Position numbers and translations under genes: made by a program. A stretch of DNA of 64,000 nt from Streptomyces umbrinus (lineage in GTDB: Bacteria > Actinomycetota > Actinomycetes > Streptomycetales > Streptomycetaceae), in the NCBI RefSeq assembly GCF_030817415.1, contig NZ_JAUSZI010000002.1, positions 4,960,001 to 5,024,000 on the forward strand, given 5' to 3'. How positions within the stretch are numbered: the stretch's first letter is position 1; every line of letters begins with the position of its first letter. Shown piece after piece: positions 1-9,325 of this stretch. A model generated the notes under the pieces. That model ran no database searches. It was not told the DNA's origin and saw only the letters and a list, made by a program, of their open reading frames with translations.

Positions 1-285
1 TGGCGCGTCGACACCGACCGGGGTGCCCTGCAGTCGTACGCGGATCCCGACTTCTGTCTGGACAGCCGCGGCGCGACCGACGACGGCGTGGGCATCTGGG
101 AGTGCGACTCGCTCGGCGGCCGCAACGCCGTGAACCTGCGGTTCGCGGTGTCCGCCGACGGCGCGATCCGCCCGGCCGTCGCCCCGGACCACGCGCTGAC
201 GCCGTACGGCGACGACGGCCTGGACCTGGCCCCGGACACGGGACGGACGGAGCACTTGTGGCGGGCGGGGGCGGGGCCTGCCTGA
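1..285 (+). CDS. C-terminal end of a ricin-type lectin-like protein (partial)
   Basis: An open frame enters from the left edge and stops at TGA 283-285, giving about 94 residues of a C-terminus. It shows the spacing of a beta-trefoil lectin repeat: a Cys-Leu-Asp segment, a Gly-Ile-Trp-Glu-Cys segment, then a Phe-x-Val strand and a Gly-x-Ile-Arg-Pro turn. These are consistent with a ricin/QxW-type carbohydrate-binding module. Neither the start nor any catalytic part of the protein is in the window, so its overall role cannot be stated. The lectin assignment rests on a weak motif pattern only. Confidence 0.5.
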   Translation, partial: WRVDTDRGALQSYADPDFCLDSRGATDDGVGIWECDSLGGRNAVNLRFAVSADGAIRPAVAPDHALTPYGDDGLDLAPDTGRTEHLWRAGAGPA

Positions 286-494
286 GCCTCTGGGCGGGCT
301 CCTGGCCGGGGTTCCCGGCCTGGCCCATGACCGGGCTTCTGACCGAGGGGGCCTTCGGCTGCGACTTTGGTCGCGGTCCCCCGGCTAGGTGTCATCCCTT
401 GGTTGTTCGCCGCCGGACCGCCGCCATCCTTGGTCGGTCGGCGCTGGACCGCCGGCCGATGTCGCCCAGGTCAGGCCCTTCCTAGCTTGGGGGC

Positions 495-1883
495 ATGACG
501 ACCACGAGCGAAGAGACGCCGGTGCGGCGCGGGGGCGTGCGGGCCGAGGAGCGGGCGCTCGCACCCGACCTCGCACGCGGGATCATGCTGTTGCTCATCG
601 TTCTGTCCAACACCGCCTTCCACCTCTGGGCGGCCCGACGCGGACCCTCGGGCTGGCAGCCCGCGGACGGCTCATGGCTCGACCACGCCGTGCAGTTCAC
701 CATGATCATCGTGCTGGACCTGCGGGTCTATCCGCTCTTCGCGTTCCTCTTCGGCTACGGGATGATGCAGCTCTTCCTCCGGCAGACCGCCGCCGGCAAC
801 TCCGAGCGGGGAGCCGCCAGGATCCTGCGCAGGCGCAGTCTGTGGCTGATCGTCATCGGGCTCCTGCACTCCGCCCTGCTGATGGCGGGCGACATCGTCG
901 GCTACTACGGAGTGCTGAGTCTCGTCCTAGGCCTGGTCTTCCTGCGGCGGAGCGAGCGCGCGCTGAAGCGGTGGATCTGCGCGGGCGCCGTGCTGATCGT
1001 GGTCTTCGCGGCCCAGCCCGTCGTGTCGGCCCTGATCCGGGGCGAGTTGGGCACGCTCGGGGACGCGGGCGCGGAGCCCGGCTTCCTGGCGTACGCCGCG
1101 CAGGAGGGGAACTGGCTCACGGCGGCTCAGACCAGGCTGGAGACCGGTCTGTTCGTCACGTTCCTGGCCTCCGCGCTGGCACTGGTCGGCGGCGGGTACG
1201 TCGTCTTCCTGCTCGGCTTCTGGGCGGCCCGCCGCCGCGTCCTGGAGGAGCCCGGCCGCCATCGGACCCTGCTGCGCCGCACGGCCGTCATCAGCATCAC
1301 GGTCGGCTGGCTCGGCGCGCTGCCCGCCGCGCTCGCCCACATCGGCGCCCTGGACGTGCCGGCCGACGCGCAGAGCGAGGAGGGAGCGCTCACGCTGCTC
1401 CGGGACGTCACGGGCAACGCCGCAGGGCTCGGTTACGTGGCGGCCGTCGCGCTCTTCGTGCACTGGTGGACCAGCCGCCGGGCGGGTGCGATTACGGATT
1501 CGGGTGCGAGTGGGCGCGCGGGCGCAGGCATGGGTGCGGGTGTTGGTACGGGTGCGGGTGTTGGTACGGGTGCGGGTGCGGGTGCGGGTGCGGGTGCCAC
1601 GGTCGTCGCGGCGGTGTCGGCGGTCGGCAAGCGGTCCCTGTCCTGCTACCTCGCGCACTCGCTGCTCTTCGCGCCGGTGCTTGCCGCCTGGGGACTCGGC
1701 CTCGGCGAGCACCTGTCCAGCTGGACCATGGCGCTCTTCGCGGTCGGCGTGTGGCTGCTCACGGTGGCGGGGGCGTACACCCTGGAGCGCGCGGGGCGCC
1801 GGGGCCCGGCGGAGGCGGTGCTGCGGAGGCTGATGTACGGGGCGGCACAGGGCAAGGCAGGCCGAGTGGCCAAGGCGGGCTGA
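495..1883 (+). CDS. DUF418-family integral membrane protein
   Basis: A 462-residue polytopic membrane protein. Hydrophobic segments lie near residues 30-45, 75-95, 115-150, 165-185, 215-240, 260-285, 310-325 and in the C-terminal 130 residues. The opening Arg-Ala-x-Asp-Leu-Ala-Arg-Gly-Ile and the Phe-Leu-Phe-Gly-Tyr-Gly motif are typical of the DUF418 (YeiB) family, whose function is unknown. The ATG follows a short G-rich ribosome-binding site. Around residues 340-370 there is a Gly/Ala/Thr/Met tandem repeat encoded by GGTGCG-type hexamers (about 1500-1600) between two membrane segments. It looks like a recently expanded loop. The gene stands alone, convergent with hutI. Confidence 0.85.
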   Translation: MTTTSEETPVRRGGVRAEERALAPDLARGIMLLLIVLSNTAFHLWAARRGPSGWQPADGSWLDHAVQFTMIIVLDLRVYPLFAFLFGYGMMQLFLRQTAAGNSERGAARILRRRSLWLIVIGLLHSALLMAGDIVGYYGVLSLVLGLVFLRRSERALKRWICAGAVLIVVFAAQPVVSALIRGELGTLGDAGAEPGFLAYAAQEGNWLTAAQTRLETGLFVTFLASALALVGGGYVVFLLGFWAARRRVLEEPGRHRTLLRRTAVISITVGWLGALPAALAHIGALDVPADAQSEEGALTLLRDVTGNAAGLGYVAAVALFVHWWTSRRAGAITDSGASGRAGAGMGAGVGTGAGVGTGAGAGAGAGATVVAAVSAVGKRSLSCYLAHSLLFAPVLAAWGLGLGEHLSSWTMALFAVGVWLLTVAGAYTLERAGRRGPAEAVLRRLMYGAAQGKAGRVAKAG

Positions 1884-1907
1884 GTGACCGGCCCGCCCGG
1901 GCTCGCC

Positions 1908-3104
1908 TCAGGCCACGCGGACGCCCCGCCGCCACACCTGGTCGACCAGCGGTACGCCCGGGCGGTAGGCAAGGTGGACATGGCTCGGGGCGTCGAGGAA
2001 CGCGAGGTCGGCGTACGCACCCGGGGTGAGGCGGCCGACGTCGGTACGGCGGAGGGCCCGGGCCCCGCCCGCGGTGGCCGACCACAGCGCCTCGTCCGGG
2101 GTCATGCGCATGTCCCGTACTGCCAGGGCGATGCAGAAGGGCACGGACGACGTGAAGGACGAGCCCGGGTTGCAGTCGGTGGATAGGGCCACGGTGGCGC
2201 CCGCGTCGAGGAGGCGGCGGGCGTCCGGCCATTCGGCACGGGTGGAGAACTCGGCGCCGGGGAGCAGGGTCGCCACGGTGTCCCCGCTCGCGAGGGCGTC
2301 GACGTCCGCGTCCGTGAGGTGGGTGCAGTGGTCCGCGCTCGCCGCGTCCAGTTCGACCGCGAGCTGGACGCCGGGGCCGTACGAGAGCTGGTTGGCGTGG
2401 ACGCGCGGGTGCAGGCCCTTCGCCTTGCCGGCCGTGAGGATCGCGCGGGCCTGGTCGCCGTCGAAGGCGCCCTTCTCGCAGAAGACGTCGATCCAACGGG
2501 CGTACGGGGCACAGGCGTCGAGCATCTCGCCGGTGACGAGCGCGACATACTCCGCGGGTCCCGTGGGGTCGTCGGCGAAGTCCGGGGAGACGATGTGGGC
2601 GCCGAGGTAGGTGACCTCGTCGGTGTGCGCGGACGCGATGCGCAGGGCCCGGGCCTCGTCCTCGACCGTCAGTCCGTAGCCGGACTTCGTCTCGAACGTG
2701 GTCGTGCCCTGGCGCAGGGCCTCGGCGAGGTAGTGGGTGAGGTTGCGCTCCAGTTCCTCGTCGCTCGCCGCCCGGGTGGCGGCGACGGTCGTACGGATGC
2801 CGCCGGCGCTGTAGGCCCGGCCGGACATCCGGGCGTTGAACTCCTGGGTGCGGTCGCCCGCGAAGACGAGGTGCGAGTGGGAGTCGACGAAGCCCGGGAT
2901 CACCGCGCGGCCACCGGCGTCGACCCGATTGTCAGTGGCGGGTGCTTCTCTTGAATCACCGGTCCACGCGATGCGGTCGCCGTCGATGACGACGGCCGCG
3001 TCCTGGATCAGACCGAGGGGGGAACCCTCACCGAGGGAGGGATCGTTGGTGACCAGACTGGCGATGTTGGTGATGACGGTCGTCGTGCCGTTCGCAGTAC
3101 TCAT
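1908..3104 (-). CDS. hutI: Imidazolonepropionase
   Basis: A 398-residue zinc amidohydrolase that opens the ring of 4-imidazolone-5-propionate to N-formimino-L-glutamate, the third step of cytoplasmic histidine degradation. The metal-binding His-x-His is at residues 76 and 78 within Val-Asp-Ser-His-Ser-His. A later His-Ala-Asn-Gln-Leu segment and an Ala-Leu-Ser-Thr-Asp-Cys-Asn-Pro-Gly segment match the family's substrate and metal ligands. The ATG at 3104 was chosen because AAGGA lies just upstream and the protein then has normal length. It is the last gene of the hutU-M20-hutF-hutI operon and begins 35 nt after hutF ends. Confidence 0.95.
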   Translation of the reverse strand: MSTANGTTTVITNIASLVTNDPSLGEGSPLGLIQDAAVVIDGDRIAWTGDSREAPATDNRVDAGGRAVIPGFVDSHSHLVFAGDRTQEFNARMSGRAYSAGGIRTTVAATRAASDEELERNLTHYLAEALRQGTTTFETKSGYGLTVEDEARALRIASAHTDEVTYLGAHIVSPDFADDPTGPAEYVALVTGEMLDACAPYARWIDVFCEKGAFDGDQARAILTAGKAKGLHPRVHANQLSYGPGVQLAVELDAASADHCTHLTDADVDALASGDTVATLLPGAEFSTRAEWPDARRLLDAGATVALSTDCNPGSSFTSSVPFCIALAVRDMRMTPDEALWSATAGGARALRRTDVGRLTPGAYADLAFLDAPSHVHLAYRPGVPLVDQVWRRGVRVA

Positions 3105-3139
3105 GGCGTCCTTGTCGGGGCTCGGGCTGGGCGCGAGGA

Positions 3140-4501
3140 TCAGGCGCGCAGTGCTTCGACGGCTTCGGCCATGGCCCGCGGCACGTTCGGCACGAGCGCA
3201 TGGACTCCGTCGCGTACGACATGCCGGCCGCCCACGACCGTATGGCGCACGTCCGCCGCGGTCGCCGCGAATACGGCCGTCTCGGCGCCGAGCCGTGGCA
3301 CCGGCCCCGCTGTTCTGACCGAGTCGAGCGCGATCGTCGTGAAGTCGGCGAGCGCGCCGGGTTCGAGCGTGCCCGCGTCGTCCCAGCCCAGGGCCGCGTG
3401 ACCGTCCGCGGAGGCGGCGCGCAGGAGCGCCGCCGCGGTCCAGTGGCCGCGGGTGCGGGTGCGCAGGCGCTCGTTCAGCTCCATGGCGCGCGCCTCTTCG
3501 AGCAGGTCGATGACGGCGTGGCTGTCGGAGCCGAGGGAGAGCGGCGAGCCCGCCCTCTGGAGCGCGACGGCCGGGCCGATGCCGTCGGCGAGGTCGCGCT
3601 CGGTGGTCGGGCACATGCAGGTGCCGGTCGTGGAGCCGCCGAGCAGCGCGATGTCCTCGTCGGTGAGGTGGGTGTTGTGGACGCCCGTCGTGCGCGGGCC
3701 GAGCACCCCGTGGTCGGCGAGCAGCCGGGTGGGCGTACAGCCGTGCGTCTCCAGGCAGGCGTCGTTCTCCGCCGTCTGCTCGGACAGGTGCACATGGAGC
3801 GGAGCCTGCCGCTCCTCGGCCCACCGCGCCACGGTCGCCAACTGCCCCGCGGGCACGGCCCGTACGGAGTGGATGGCGGCCCCGATCCGTGCGTGATCCC
3901 GGTCCTTGAGAACTGAACAGCGTTCGGCCCAGGCTTCCGCGGTCCCGTCGGAGAAGCGGAGCTGGTGCCGGTTGGGGGGCTGCCCGGTGCGCTTGTTCAG
4001 GAGGCCGGCGGCGAGGTAGGCGGTGTCGAGGAGGGTGATGCGGATGCCCGCCTCGGCGGCGGCCTCGATGAGGGCTTCGCCCATGGCGTTCGGGTCGGCG
4101 TACGGGGTGCCGCCCGGCGCGTGGTGGACGTAGTGGAACTCGCCGACGGCCGTGACCCCGGCGAGGGCCATCTCGGCGTACACCGCGCGGGCGAGCGCCT
4201 TGTACGTCTCCGGGGTCAGCCGGTCCGCGAAGGAGTACATGATCTCGCGCCAGGTCCAGAAGGTGCCGGAGCCGACCTGGACGGTGCCGCGCAGGGCGCG
4301 GTGGAAGGCGTGGCTGTGGGCGTTGGCGAGACCGGGAAGGGTCAGGCCGCGCAGGATCTCGGCGCCCGGGGGCGGGGCGTCGACGCCCGTGCGGACGGCG
4401 GCGATCCGCCCCTCCGAGTCCACGTCCAGGGCCACGCCCGGCTCGACGAAGGTGTCGAGCCAGGCGTGCTCCAGCCAGTAGGTCGTGCCTCGCGCGCTCA
4501 C
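3140..4501 (-). CDS. hutF: Formimidoylglutamate deiminase
   Basis: A 453-residue amidohydrolase that converts N-formimino-L-glutamate to N-formyl-L-glutamate and ammonia in the histidine pathway. The metal site His-x-His is at residues 62 and 64 (Asn-Ala-His-Ser-His-Ala-Phe-His). Further ligand motifs are His-Val-His-Leu-Ser-Glu-Gln, Gly-Val-His-Asn-Thr-His and Gly-Ser-Asp-Ser-His. The GTG start at 4499-4501 overlaps the TGA of the upstream gene (GTGA), indicating translational coupling. HutF means this organism uses the deiminase branch, which then needs a formylglutamate hydrolase. No HutG homologue is in the window. Confidence 0.92.
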   Translation of the reverse strand: MSARGTTYWLEHAWLDTFVEPGVALDVDSEGRIAAVRTGVDAPPPGAEILRGLTLPGLANAHSHAFHRALRGTVQVGSGTFWTWREIMYSFADRLTPETYKALARAVYAEMALAGVTAVGEFHYVHHAPGGTPYADPNAMGEALIEAAAEAGIRITLLDTAYLAAGLLNKRTGQPPNRHQLRFSDGTAEAWAERCSVLKDRDHARIGAAIHSVRAVPAGQLATVARWAEERQAPLHVHLSEQTAENDACLETHGCTPTRLLADHGVLGPRTTGVHNTHLTDEDIALLGGSTTGTCMCPTTERDLADGIGPAVALQRAGSPLSLGSDSHAVIDLLEEARAMELNERLRTRTRGHWTAAALLRAASADGHAALGWDDAGTLEPGALADFTTIALDSVRTAGPVPRLGAETAVFAATAADVRHTVVGGRHVVRDGVHALVPNVPRAMAEAVEALRA

Positions 4502-5874
4502 GTGCAGGCCAGCCCTTCCAGTACGTCGGCGAGTGCGGTCACCCCGGCCACGCAGTCGTCCTCGGCGGCGTACTCGGCCGGCGAGTGCGAGACGCCGGTG
4601 GGGTTGCGTACGAACAGCATGGCGGTGGGGATGGATCCGGAGAGGATCCCGGCGTCGTGTCCCGCGCCCGTGCCGAGGACGGGGACCTTGAGATCCGCTT
4701 CCTTCTCCCTGCCCAGGATGCGCGCGATCTCGTCCCGCAGGGCGTGCTCGAACTCGACGACGGGGGTGAACGACTCCCGGACGACGTCCAGTTGGACGCC
4801 GTGCTCGTCGGCGTACTCGCGGGCCGCCTTCTCGATGCCGCTCACGACCGTGTCGAGGGTCGCCTGGTCGGCGGCGCGGGAGTCGAGCCAGCCACGCACG
4901 AGGGACGGGATGGCGTTGACGCCGTTCGGCTCGACCGCGATCTTGCCGAAGGTCGCCACGGCACCCGCGAGCGCCGCCTCCCGCCGGGCGGCGAGCACGG
5001 TCTCCGCGTACGACAGCATCGGGTCGCGGCGGTCCACGAGCCGGGTGGTCCCCGCGTGGTTGGCCTCGCCCCGGAAGTCGAACCGCCACCGTCCGTGCGG
5101 CCAGATGGCGCTCGCGATGCCGACCCGGTCGCCGGAGAGGTCGAGGGCACGGCCCTGCTCCACGTGCAGCTCGACGAACGCGCCGATCCGGGCCAGGCGC
5201 TCGGGGTCGGCCCCGATGGCGTCGGGGTCGTGGCCGGCGGCCTCCATGGCCTGCGGAAGGCTGACCCCGTCACCGTCCCGGAGCTGCCGCGCCGCCTCGA
5301 CGGTGAGTTCTCCGGCCGCGAGCCGGGACCCCACACAGGCCAGCCCGAACCGGGCCCCCTCCTCGTCACCGAAGTTCACGATGGCGAGCGGCTTGGCGAA
5401 CTCCGCGTTCCTGCTCCGCAGTTCGTCCAGCGCGGCGAAGGACGACACGACACCGAGGGGGCCGTCGAAGGCGCCGCCATCGGGCACCGAGTCGAGATGC
5501 GACCCGGTGACGACGGCGTCCCCGGCAGCGGGATCGCCGAGCCAGGCCCACTGGTTCCCGTTCCGGTCCAGCTCGTAGGTCAGTCCCCGCGTCCGGGCCT
5601 GCTCCTCGAACCAGTCCCGGCAGTCACGGTCGGCCCCGGTCCAGGCGAACCGCCGGTAGCCACCGGAGCCGGGGTGGCGCCCGATGGGCTGCAACTCCCG
5701 CCACATTTCGTGGAAGGAGGCAGCCCGTCCGCCAGGCTGTGGGCAATCGTTCCGCAGGGCGATGGGGGTCCCCCCGCTCGAACGAAGTTGAGAGTGGGGG
5801 AGGGTGGGCACAGCCGCACCCGCACCCGGCGACGAGGGACCAGCCCCCACCGAGGAGTTGCCGCTCTGGCTCAC
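4498..5874 (-). CDS. M20-family amidohydrolase (allantoate amidohydrolase-like) in the hut operon
   Basis: A 458-residue metallo-hydrolase of the AllC/HyuC branch of the M20 peptidases. It shows His126-Leu-Asp128, a Gly-Asp-Glu-Glu-Gly motif, Leu-His-Val-Glu-Gln-Gly, and the Asn-His-Ala-Gly-Thr-Thr lid motif. Related enzymes cleave allantoate, N-carbamoyl amino acids or ureidoglycine. Here it lies between hutU and hutF with 4-bp overlaps on both sides (ATGA with hutU, GTGA with hutF). An acyl-glutamate hydrolase role replacing HutG is therefore plausible, but this is inference. Residues 23-37 (Pro-Thr-Leu-Pro-His-Ser-Gln-Leu onward) are encoded by a palindromic interspersed repeat (5758-5815). 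The true start may lie further in, near residue 50. Confidence 0.85.
   Translation of the reverse strand: MSQSGNSSVGAGPSSPGAGAAVPTLPHSQLRSSGGTPIALRNDCPQPGGRAASFHEMWRELQPIGRHPGSGGYRRFAWTGADRDCRDWFEEQARTRGLTYELDRNGNQWAWLGDPAAGDAVVTGSHLDSVPDGGAFDGPLGVVSSFAALDELRSRNAEFAKPLAIVNFGDEEGARFGLACVGSRLAAGELTVEAARQLRDGDGVSLPQAMEAAGHDPDAIGADPERLARIGAFVELHVEQGRALDLSGDRVGIASAIWPHGRWRFDFRGEANHAGTTRLVDRRDPMLSYAETVLAARREAALAGAVATFGKIAVEPNGVNAIPSLVRGWLDSRAADQATLDTVVSGIEKAAREYADEHGVQLDVVRESFTPVVEFEHALRDEIARILGREKEADLKVPVLGTGAGHDAGILSGSIPTAMLFVRNPTGVSHSPAEYAAEDDCVAGVTALADVLEGLACT
5758..5815. repeat. Short palindromic interspersed repeat inside a coding region (copy 1)
   Basis: Read on the minus strand it runs CCCTCCCCCACTCTC, a TTCG-containing centre, then GGGGGGACCCCCATC, so two G/C-rich arms face each other. 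It lies in frame in the N-terminus of the M20 hydrolase and adds about 15 residues that the family does not need. A related block, with the same CCCTCCCCCA left end and ACCCCCATC right end, occurs in another gene at about 8277-8328. From memory, similar blocks are widespread in Streptomyces genomes. Confidence 0.6.
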
Positions 5875-7535
5875 GCGGACTCGCCTTCCCGCATGGGAAC
5901 CCGCACGCCCCGCTCATCGGCCACGGTCTCGGCGATGTCGTACCCGGCATCCACATGCCGAATGACACCCATCCCGGGGTCGTTCGTCAGCACGCGCCGG
6001 ATCTTCTCCCCGGCCAGCTTCGTACCGTCCGCCACCGACACCTGGCCCGCATGGATGGACCGCCCCATCCCCACGCCGCCACCGTGGTGGATGGAAACCC
6101 AGGACGCCCCGGACGCCACGTTCACCATGGCGTTCAGCAGCGGCCAGTCGGCGATCGCGTCGGAGCCGTCGAGCATGGCCTCGGTCTCCCGGTAGGGGGA
6201 GGCGACGGACCCGCAGTCGAGGTGGTCTCGCCCGATGGCGAGGGGGGCCTGCAGCTCGCCGCTGGCCACCATGTCGTTGAACCGCTCGCCGGCCTTGTCG
6301 CGCTCGCCGTAGCCGAGCCAGCAGATACGGGCCGGGAGGCCCTGGAAGTGGACGCGCTCACCGGCCAGCTTGATCCACCGGTGCAGGGACTCGTTCTCCG
6401 GGAAGAGGTCGAGGATCGCCTTGTCCGTCTTGTGGATGTCGGAGGCCTCGCCGGACAGGGCGGCCCAGCGGAAGGGGCCCTTGCCCTCGGAGAAGAGGGG
6501 GCGGATGTAGGCGGGGACGAAGCCGGGGAAGGCGAACGCCCGCTCGTAACCGGCGAGTTGGGCCTCGCCGCGGATGGAGTTGCCGTAGTCGAAGACCTCG
6601 GCACCGGCGTCCATGAAACCGACCATGGCCTCCACGTGCCGGGCCATGGACTCGCGGGCACGGGTGGTGAACCCGGCCGGGTCCTTCGCGGCGTACGAGG
6701 CCATGTCGTCGAAGTCGACACCCACGGGAAGGTAGGCCAGCGGGTCGTGGGCCGAGGTCTGGTCGGTCACGATGTCGATGGGGGCGCCCTCGGCGAGCAT
6801 GCGCGGCAGCAGTTCGGCGGCGTTGCCGAGGAGCCCGATGGAGAGCGGGCGGCGGGCGTCGCGGGCCTCGACGGCGAGCTGGAGGGCGTGCTCCAGGGAG
6901 TCGGCCTTCACGTCGAGGTACCGGTGCTCGATGCGGCGCTCGATGGCGCGCGGGTCGACGTCGATACAGATCGCGACGCCGTCGTTCATGGTGACGGCGA
7001 GCGGCTGGGCGCCGCCCATGCCGCCGAGGCCGGCGGTGAGGGTGATCGTGCCGGCGAGGGTGCCGCCGAACTTCTTCGCGGCGACGGCGGAGAACGTCTC
7101 GTAGGTGCCCTGGAGGATGCCCTGGGTGCCGATGTAGATCCAGGAGCCGGCCGTCATCTGCCCGTACATGGTGAGGCCGAGGGCCTCCAGGCGGCGGAAC
7201 TCCTCCCAGTTCGCCCAGTCGCCCACCAGGTTGGAGTTGGCGATGAGGACGCGGGGGGCCCACTCGTGGGTCTGCATGACGCCGACGGGCCGGCCGGACT
7301 GGACGAGCATCGTCTCGTCCTGCTTGAGGGTGCGCAGCGTACGGACCATGGCGTCGAAGGAGCGCCAGTCGCGGGCCGCCTTGCCGGTGCCGCCGTAGAC
7401 GACGAGCTTGTCGGGGTGCTCGGCGACCTCGGGGTCGAGGTTGTTCTGCAGCATCCGCAGCGCGGCTTCCTGCTGCCATCCCAGGGCGCTCAGTTCCGTA
7501 CCGCGCGGTGCTCGGACGGGGCGGGGTCCTGACAT
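5871..7535 (-). CDS. hutU: Urocanate hydratase
   Basis: A 554-residue NAD+-dependent urocanase that hydrates urocanate to 4-imidazolone-5-propionate. It has the family N-terminus (Gln-Asn-Asn-Leu-Asp-Pro-Glu-Val-Ala), Val-Tyr-Gly-Gly-Thr-Gly-Lys-Ala, the Gly-Gly-Met-Gly-Gly-Ala-Gln-Pro nucleotide segment, [13 protein letters not shown] with the catalytic-region Cys, and a C-terminal His-His-Gly-Gly-Gly-Val-Gly-Met. Length is normal. The ATG at 7535 follows AGGAGG at good spacing. It is the first gene of the operon and its stop overlaps the M20 gene start (ATGA). A promoter-like sequence lies about 65-90 bp upstream. Confidence 0.97.
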   Translation of the reverse strand: MSGPRPVRAPRGTELSALGWQQEAALRMLQNNLDPEVAEHPDKLVVYGGTGKAARDWRSFDAMVRTLRTLKQDETMLVQSGRPVGVMQTHEWAPRVLIANSNLVGDWANWEEFRRLEALGLTMYGQMTAGSWIYIGTQGILQGTYETFSAVAAKKFGGTLAGTITLTAGLGGMGGAQPLAVTMNDGVAICIDVDPRAIERRIEHRYLDVKADSLEHALQLAVEARDARRPLSIGLLGNAAELLPRMLAEGAPIDIVTDQTSAHDPLAYLPVGVDFDDMASYAAKDPAGFTTRARESMARHVEAMVGFMDAGAEVFDYGNSIRGEAQLAGYERAFAFPGFVPAYIRPLFSEGKGPFRWAALSGEASDIHKTDKAILDLFPENESLHRWIKLAGERVHFQGLPARICWLGYGERDKAGERFNDMVASGELQAPLAIGRDHLDCGSVASPYRETEAMLDGSDAIADWPLLNAMVNVASGASWVSIHHGGGVGMGRSIHAGQVSVADGTKLAGEKIRRVLTNDPGMGVIRHVDAGYDIAETVADERGVRVPMREGESA

Positions 7536-7597
7536 GGTCTGCCTCCTGGCGGCTGGTGAGTGCTCCGGGTGGTGCCGGTCATTCAGTCGATATTCAC

Positions 7598-7626
7598 ATC
7601 CTGATCGCCTGAATAGAACTAGTCAA
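7598..7626 (-). promoter_or_regulatory. Putative hutU promoter
   Basis: On the minus strand, TTGACT (complement of 7621-7626), a 17-nt spacer and CAGGAT (complement of 7598-7603) resemble a vegetative sigma-70 promoter pointing into hutU. An ATTCAG...CTGAAT inverted pair (7581-7586 and 7609-7614) overlaps the -10 region and could be an operator. This is pattern evidence only. Confidence 0.45.
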
Positions 7627-7674
7627 TACCTTCGTGGGCCAGCACGGGCGCGGCACGGATGTTTGGCTGGATGT

Positions 7675-9210
7675 ATGGCGGCATACACAGGCACAGGAGA
7701 CGCGGACTCGACGGGCGAAGAACCGGACGGAACCCAGAAGGGTCCGGGCGAGACTCCGGAGGGGCTCGGCGGGGTTCCGTACGGACCGGGCGGGGCTTCG
7801 GACAGGGAGCCGGGAGGCGGTTCGGACGGGGAGCAGGGCCCGGCCGCGAACGGGGGCGCGCGGCGGGACGAGGCCGTTCGCGCGGCCTCGGAACAGGGGC
7901 TGGTCGGTCCCGCCACCCCCATCATCGGGCTCCTCGACATCACCGGCATCCGGGCCTCCGCGGCGGCCCTGCGGGCGGCCTTCGACGCGGTGACGGCACC
8001 CGGGACGCCCGTGCTGCACGCGTTCGCGGTGAAGGCGACCCCGCTCGTCCCGGTGCTGCGGCTGCTGCACCGGGAGGGCATCGGCGCGGAGGTCGCGAGC
8101 CCGGGCGAGCTGGCCCTCGCCCGCGCGGCCGGGGTCCCGCCGGCCCGTACGGTGCTCGACTCGCCCGCCAAGACCCCGGCGGAGCTGCGGGAGGCACTCG
8201 CCCTGGGCATCGCGGTCAACGCGGACAACCCGCAGGAGCTGGCCCGCCTCGACGGGCTCGTACGCTCGGCCTCGACCCTCCCCCACAGCCTTAAGGGCGC
8301 GGGAGGTACCCCCACCCCCATCGGGATCCGGGTGAATCCGCAGGTCGGCGGGGGTTCCATCGGGGCGCTCTCGACGGCGACGGCGACCTCGAAGTTCGGG
8401 GTGGCGCTGCGGGACGAGGGGGCGCGCGAGTGGGTCGTGCGGGCGTATCTGGACCGGCCGTGGCTGACCCGGCTGCACGCGCACTCCGGTTCGCAGGGGA
8501 TGCCGCTGGAGCTGATGGCTCGCGCGGTCGCGGAGACGTACGGGCTCGCGGAGGAGGTCAACGAGCGGGCCGGGCGGCGGCAGATCGACACGCTCGACAT
8601 CGGCGGCGGACTGCCGGTGAACTTCGGGTCGGACGCCCACACGCCGACGTACGAGGAGTACGCGCGGCTGCTCGCGGAGACCGTGCCGGGGCTGTTCGAC
8701 GGGCGGTACGGGCTGGTCACGGAGTTCGGGCGGTCGCTGCTCGCCAAGCACGGGGTGGTGCTGGCGCGGGTCGAGTACGCGAAGTCGGCCGGCGGGCGGG
8801 CGATCGCGGTGACGCACGCGGGGGTGCAGGTGGCGGCCCGCACGGTGTACGCGCCGAAGTCCTGGCCGCTGCGGGTGGCGGCCTACGACACGAAGGGGCG
8901 GCCCAAGGCGGGGCCCGAGGTGGTGCAGGACGTGGCGGGTCCCGCGTGCTTCGCGGGCGACCTGCTGGCGGAGGGGCGGTCGATGCCGTTGCTCGAACAG
9001 GGCGACTACGCGGCCGCGTTGGACACCGGGGCGTACTACTTCGCGCACCACTACGCGTACAACTCCCTCGCGCGGCCCGGGATCTACGGCTTCGGTCCTG
9101 ACGGGGCGGGCGGGGTCCGGTTCGCCGTGGTCCGGACGCCGCAGACCCTCGACGAGATCGTGGCGGAGTCGGGAGGAGCGCACGCGGGGTCGCTGACGGA
9201 CCTGTTCTGA
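7675..9210 (+). CDS. PLP-dependent diaminopimelate/ornithine-decarboxylase-like protein
   Basis: A 511-residue fold-type III PLP enzyme of the Orn/Lys/DAP decarboxylase 2 group. The N-terminal ~75 residues are a Gly/Glu/Pro-rich low-complexity tail. The barrel follows: the PLP lysine sits in His-Ala-Phe-Ala-Val-Lys-Ala-Thr, then His-Ser-Gly-Ser-Gln-Gly, the phosphate-binding Asp-Ile-Gly-Gly-Gly-Leu, and a C-terminal Cys-Phe-Ala-Gly-Asp resembling the Cys-x-x-x-Asp active-site motif. The substrate is not evident. A palindromic repeat (about 8277-8328) adds a Leu-Pro-His-Ser...Gly-Gly-Thr-Pro segment inside the barrel, in frame. The ATG at 7675 has no strong ribosome-binding site, so a later start is possible. 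It is divergent from hutU and followed by a permease gene. Confidence 0.75.
   Translation: MAAYTGTGDADSTGEEPDGTQKGPGETPEGLGGVPYGPGGASDREPGGGSDGEQGPAANGGARRDEAVRAASEQGLVGPATPIIGLLDITGIRASAAALRAAFDAVTAPGTPVLHAFAVKATPLVPVLRLLHREGIGAEVASPGELALARAAGVPPARTVLDSPAKTPAELREALALGIAVNADNPQELARLDGLVRSASTLPHSLKGAGGTPTPIGIRVNPQVGGGSIGALSTATATSKFGVALRDEGAREWVVRAYLDRPWLTRLHAHSGSQGMPLELMARAVAETYGLAEEVNERAGRRQIDTLDIGGGLPVNFGSDAHTPTYEEYARLLAETVPGLFDGRYGLVTEFGRSLLAKHGVVLARVEYAKSAGGRAIAVTHAGVQVAARTVYAPKSWPLRVAAYDTKGRPKAGPEVVQDVAGPACFAGDLLAEGRSMPLLEQGDYAAALDTGAYYFAHHYAYNSLARPGIYGFGPDGAGGVRFAVVRTPQTLDEIVAESGGAHAGSLTDLF
8277..8328. repeat. Short palindromic interspersed repeat inside a coding region (copy 2)
   Basis: The block starts with ACCCTCCCCCACAGCC and ends with GGAGGTACCCCCACCCCCATC. 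Its ends match the repeat in the M20 hydrolase gene (5758-5815), while the centre differs (TTAAGGGCG rather than a TTCG loop). It is in frame and adds a Leu-Pro-His-Ser-Leu-Lys-Gly...Gly-Gly-Thr-Pro segment to the decarboxylase-like protein. Confidence 0.5.
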
Positions 9211-9325
9211 GGCGCCCACACCGGGGCGAAGCTCTGATGAACCTCTGAGACGGTGCCCGACCGGCATCCCACGCGTGGCACAGGGAACAAGTCCCCGCAC
9301 GGGTCACCGATCGGGGGAGGTTCTC

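Noticed and set aside
1486..1833. Arg/Val-rich frame antisense or out of phase to the DUF418 gene, produced by the GGTGCG repeat
   Set aside because: A shadow of the repeat in another frame; composition is typical of out-of-frame GC-rich DNA.
9275..9325. Upstream ATG for the APC permease
   Set aside because: The TTG at 9326 follows GGGGGAGG and gives a usual N-terminus; the extra 17 residues look like leader DNA.
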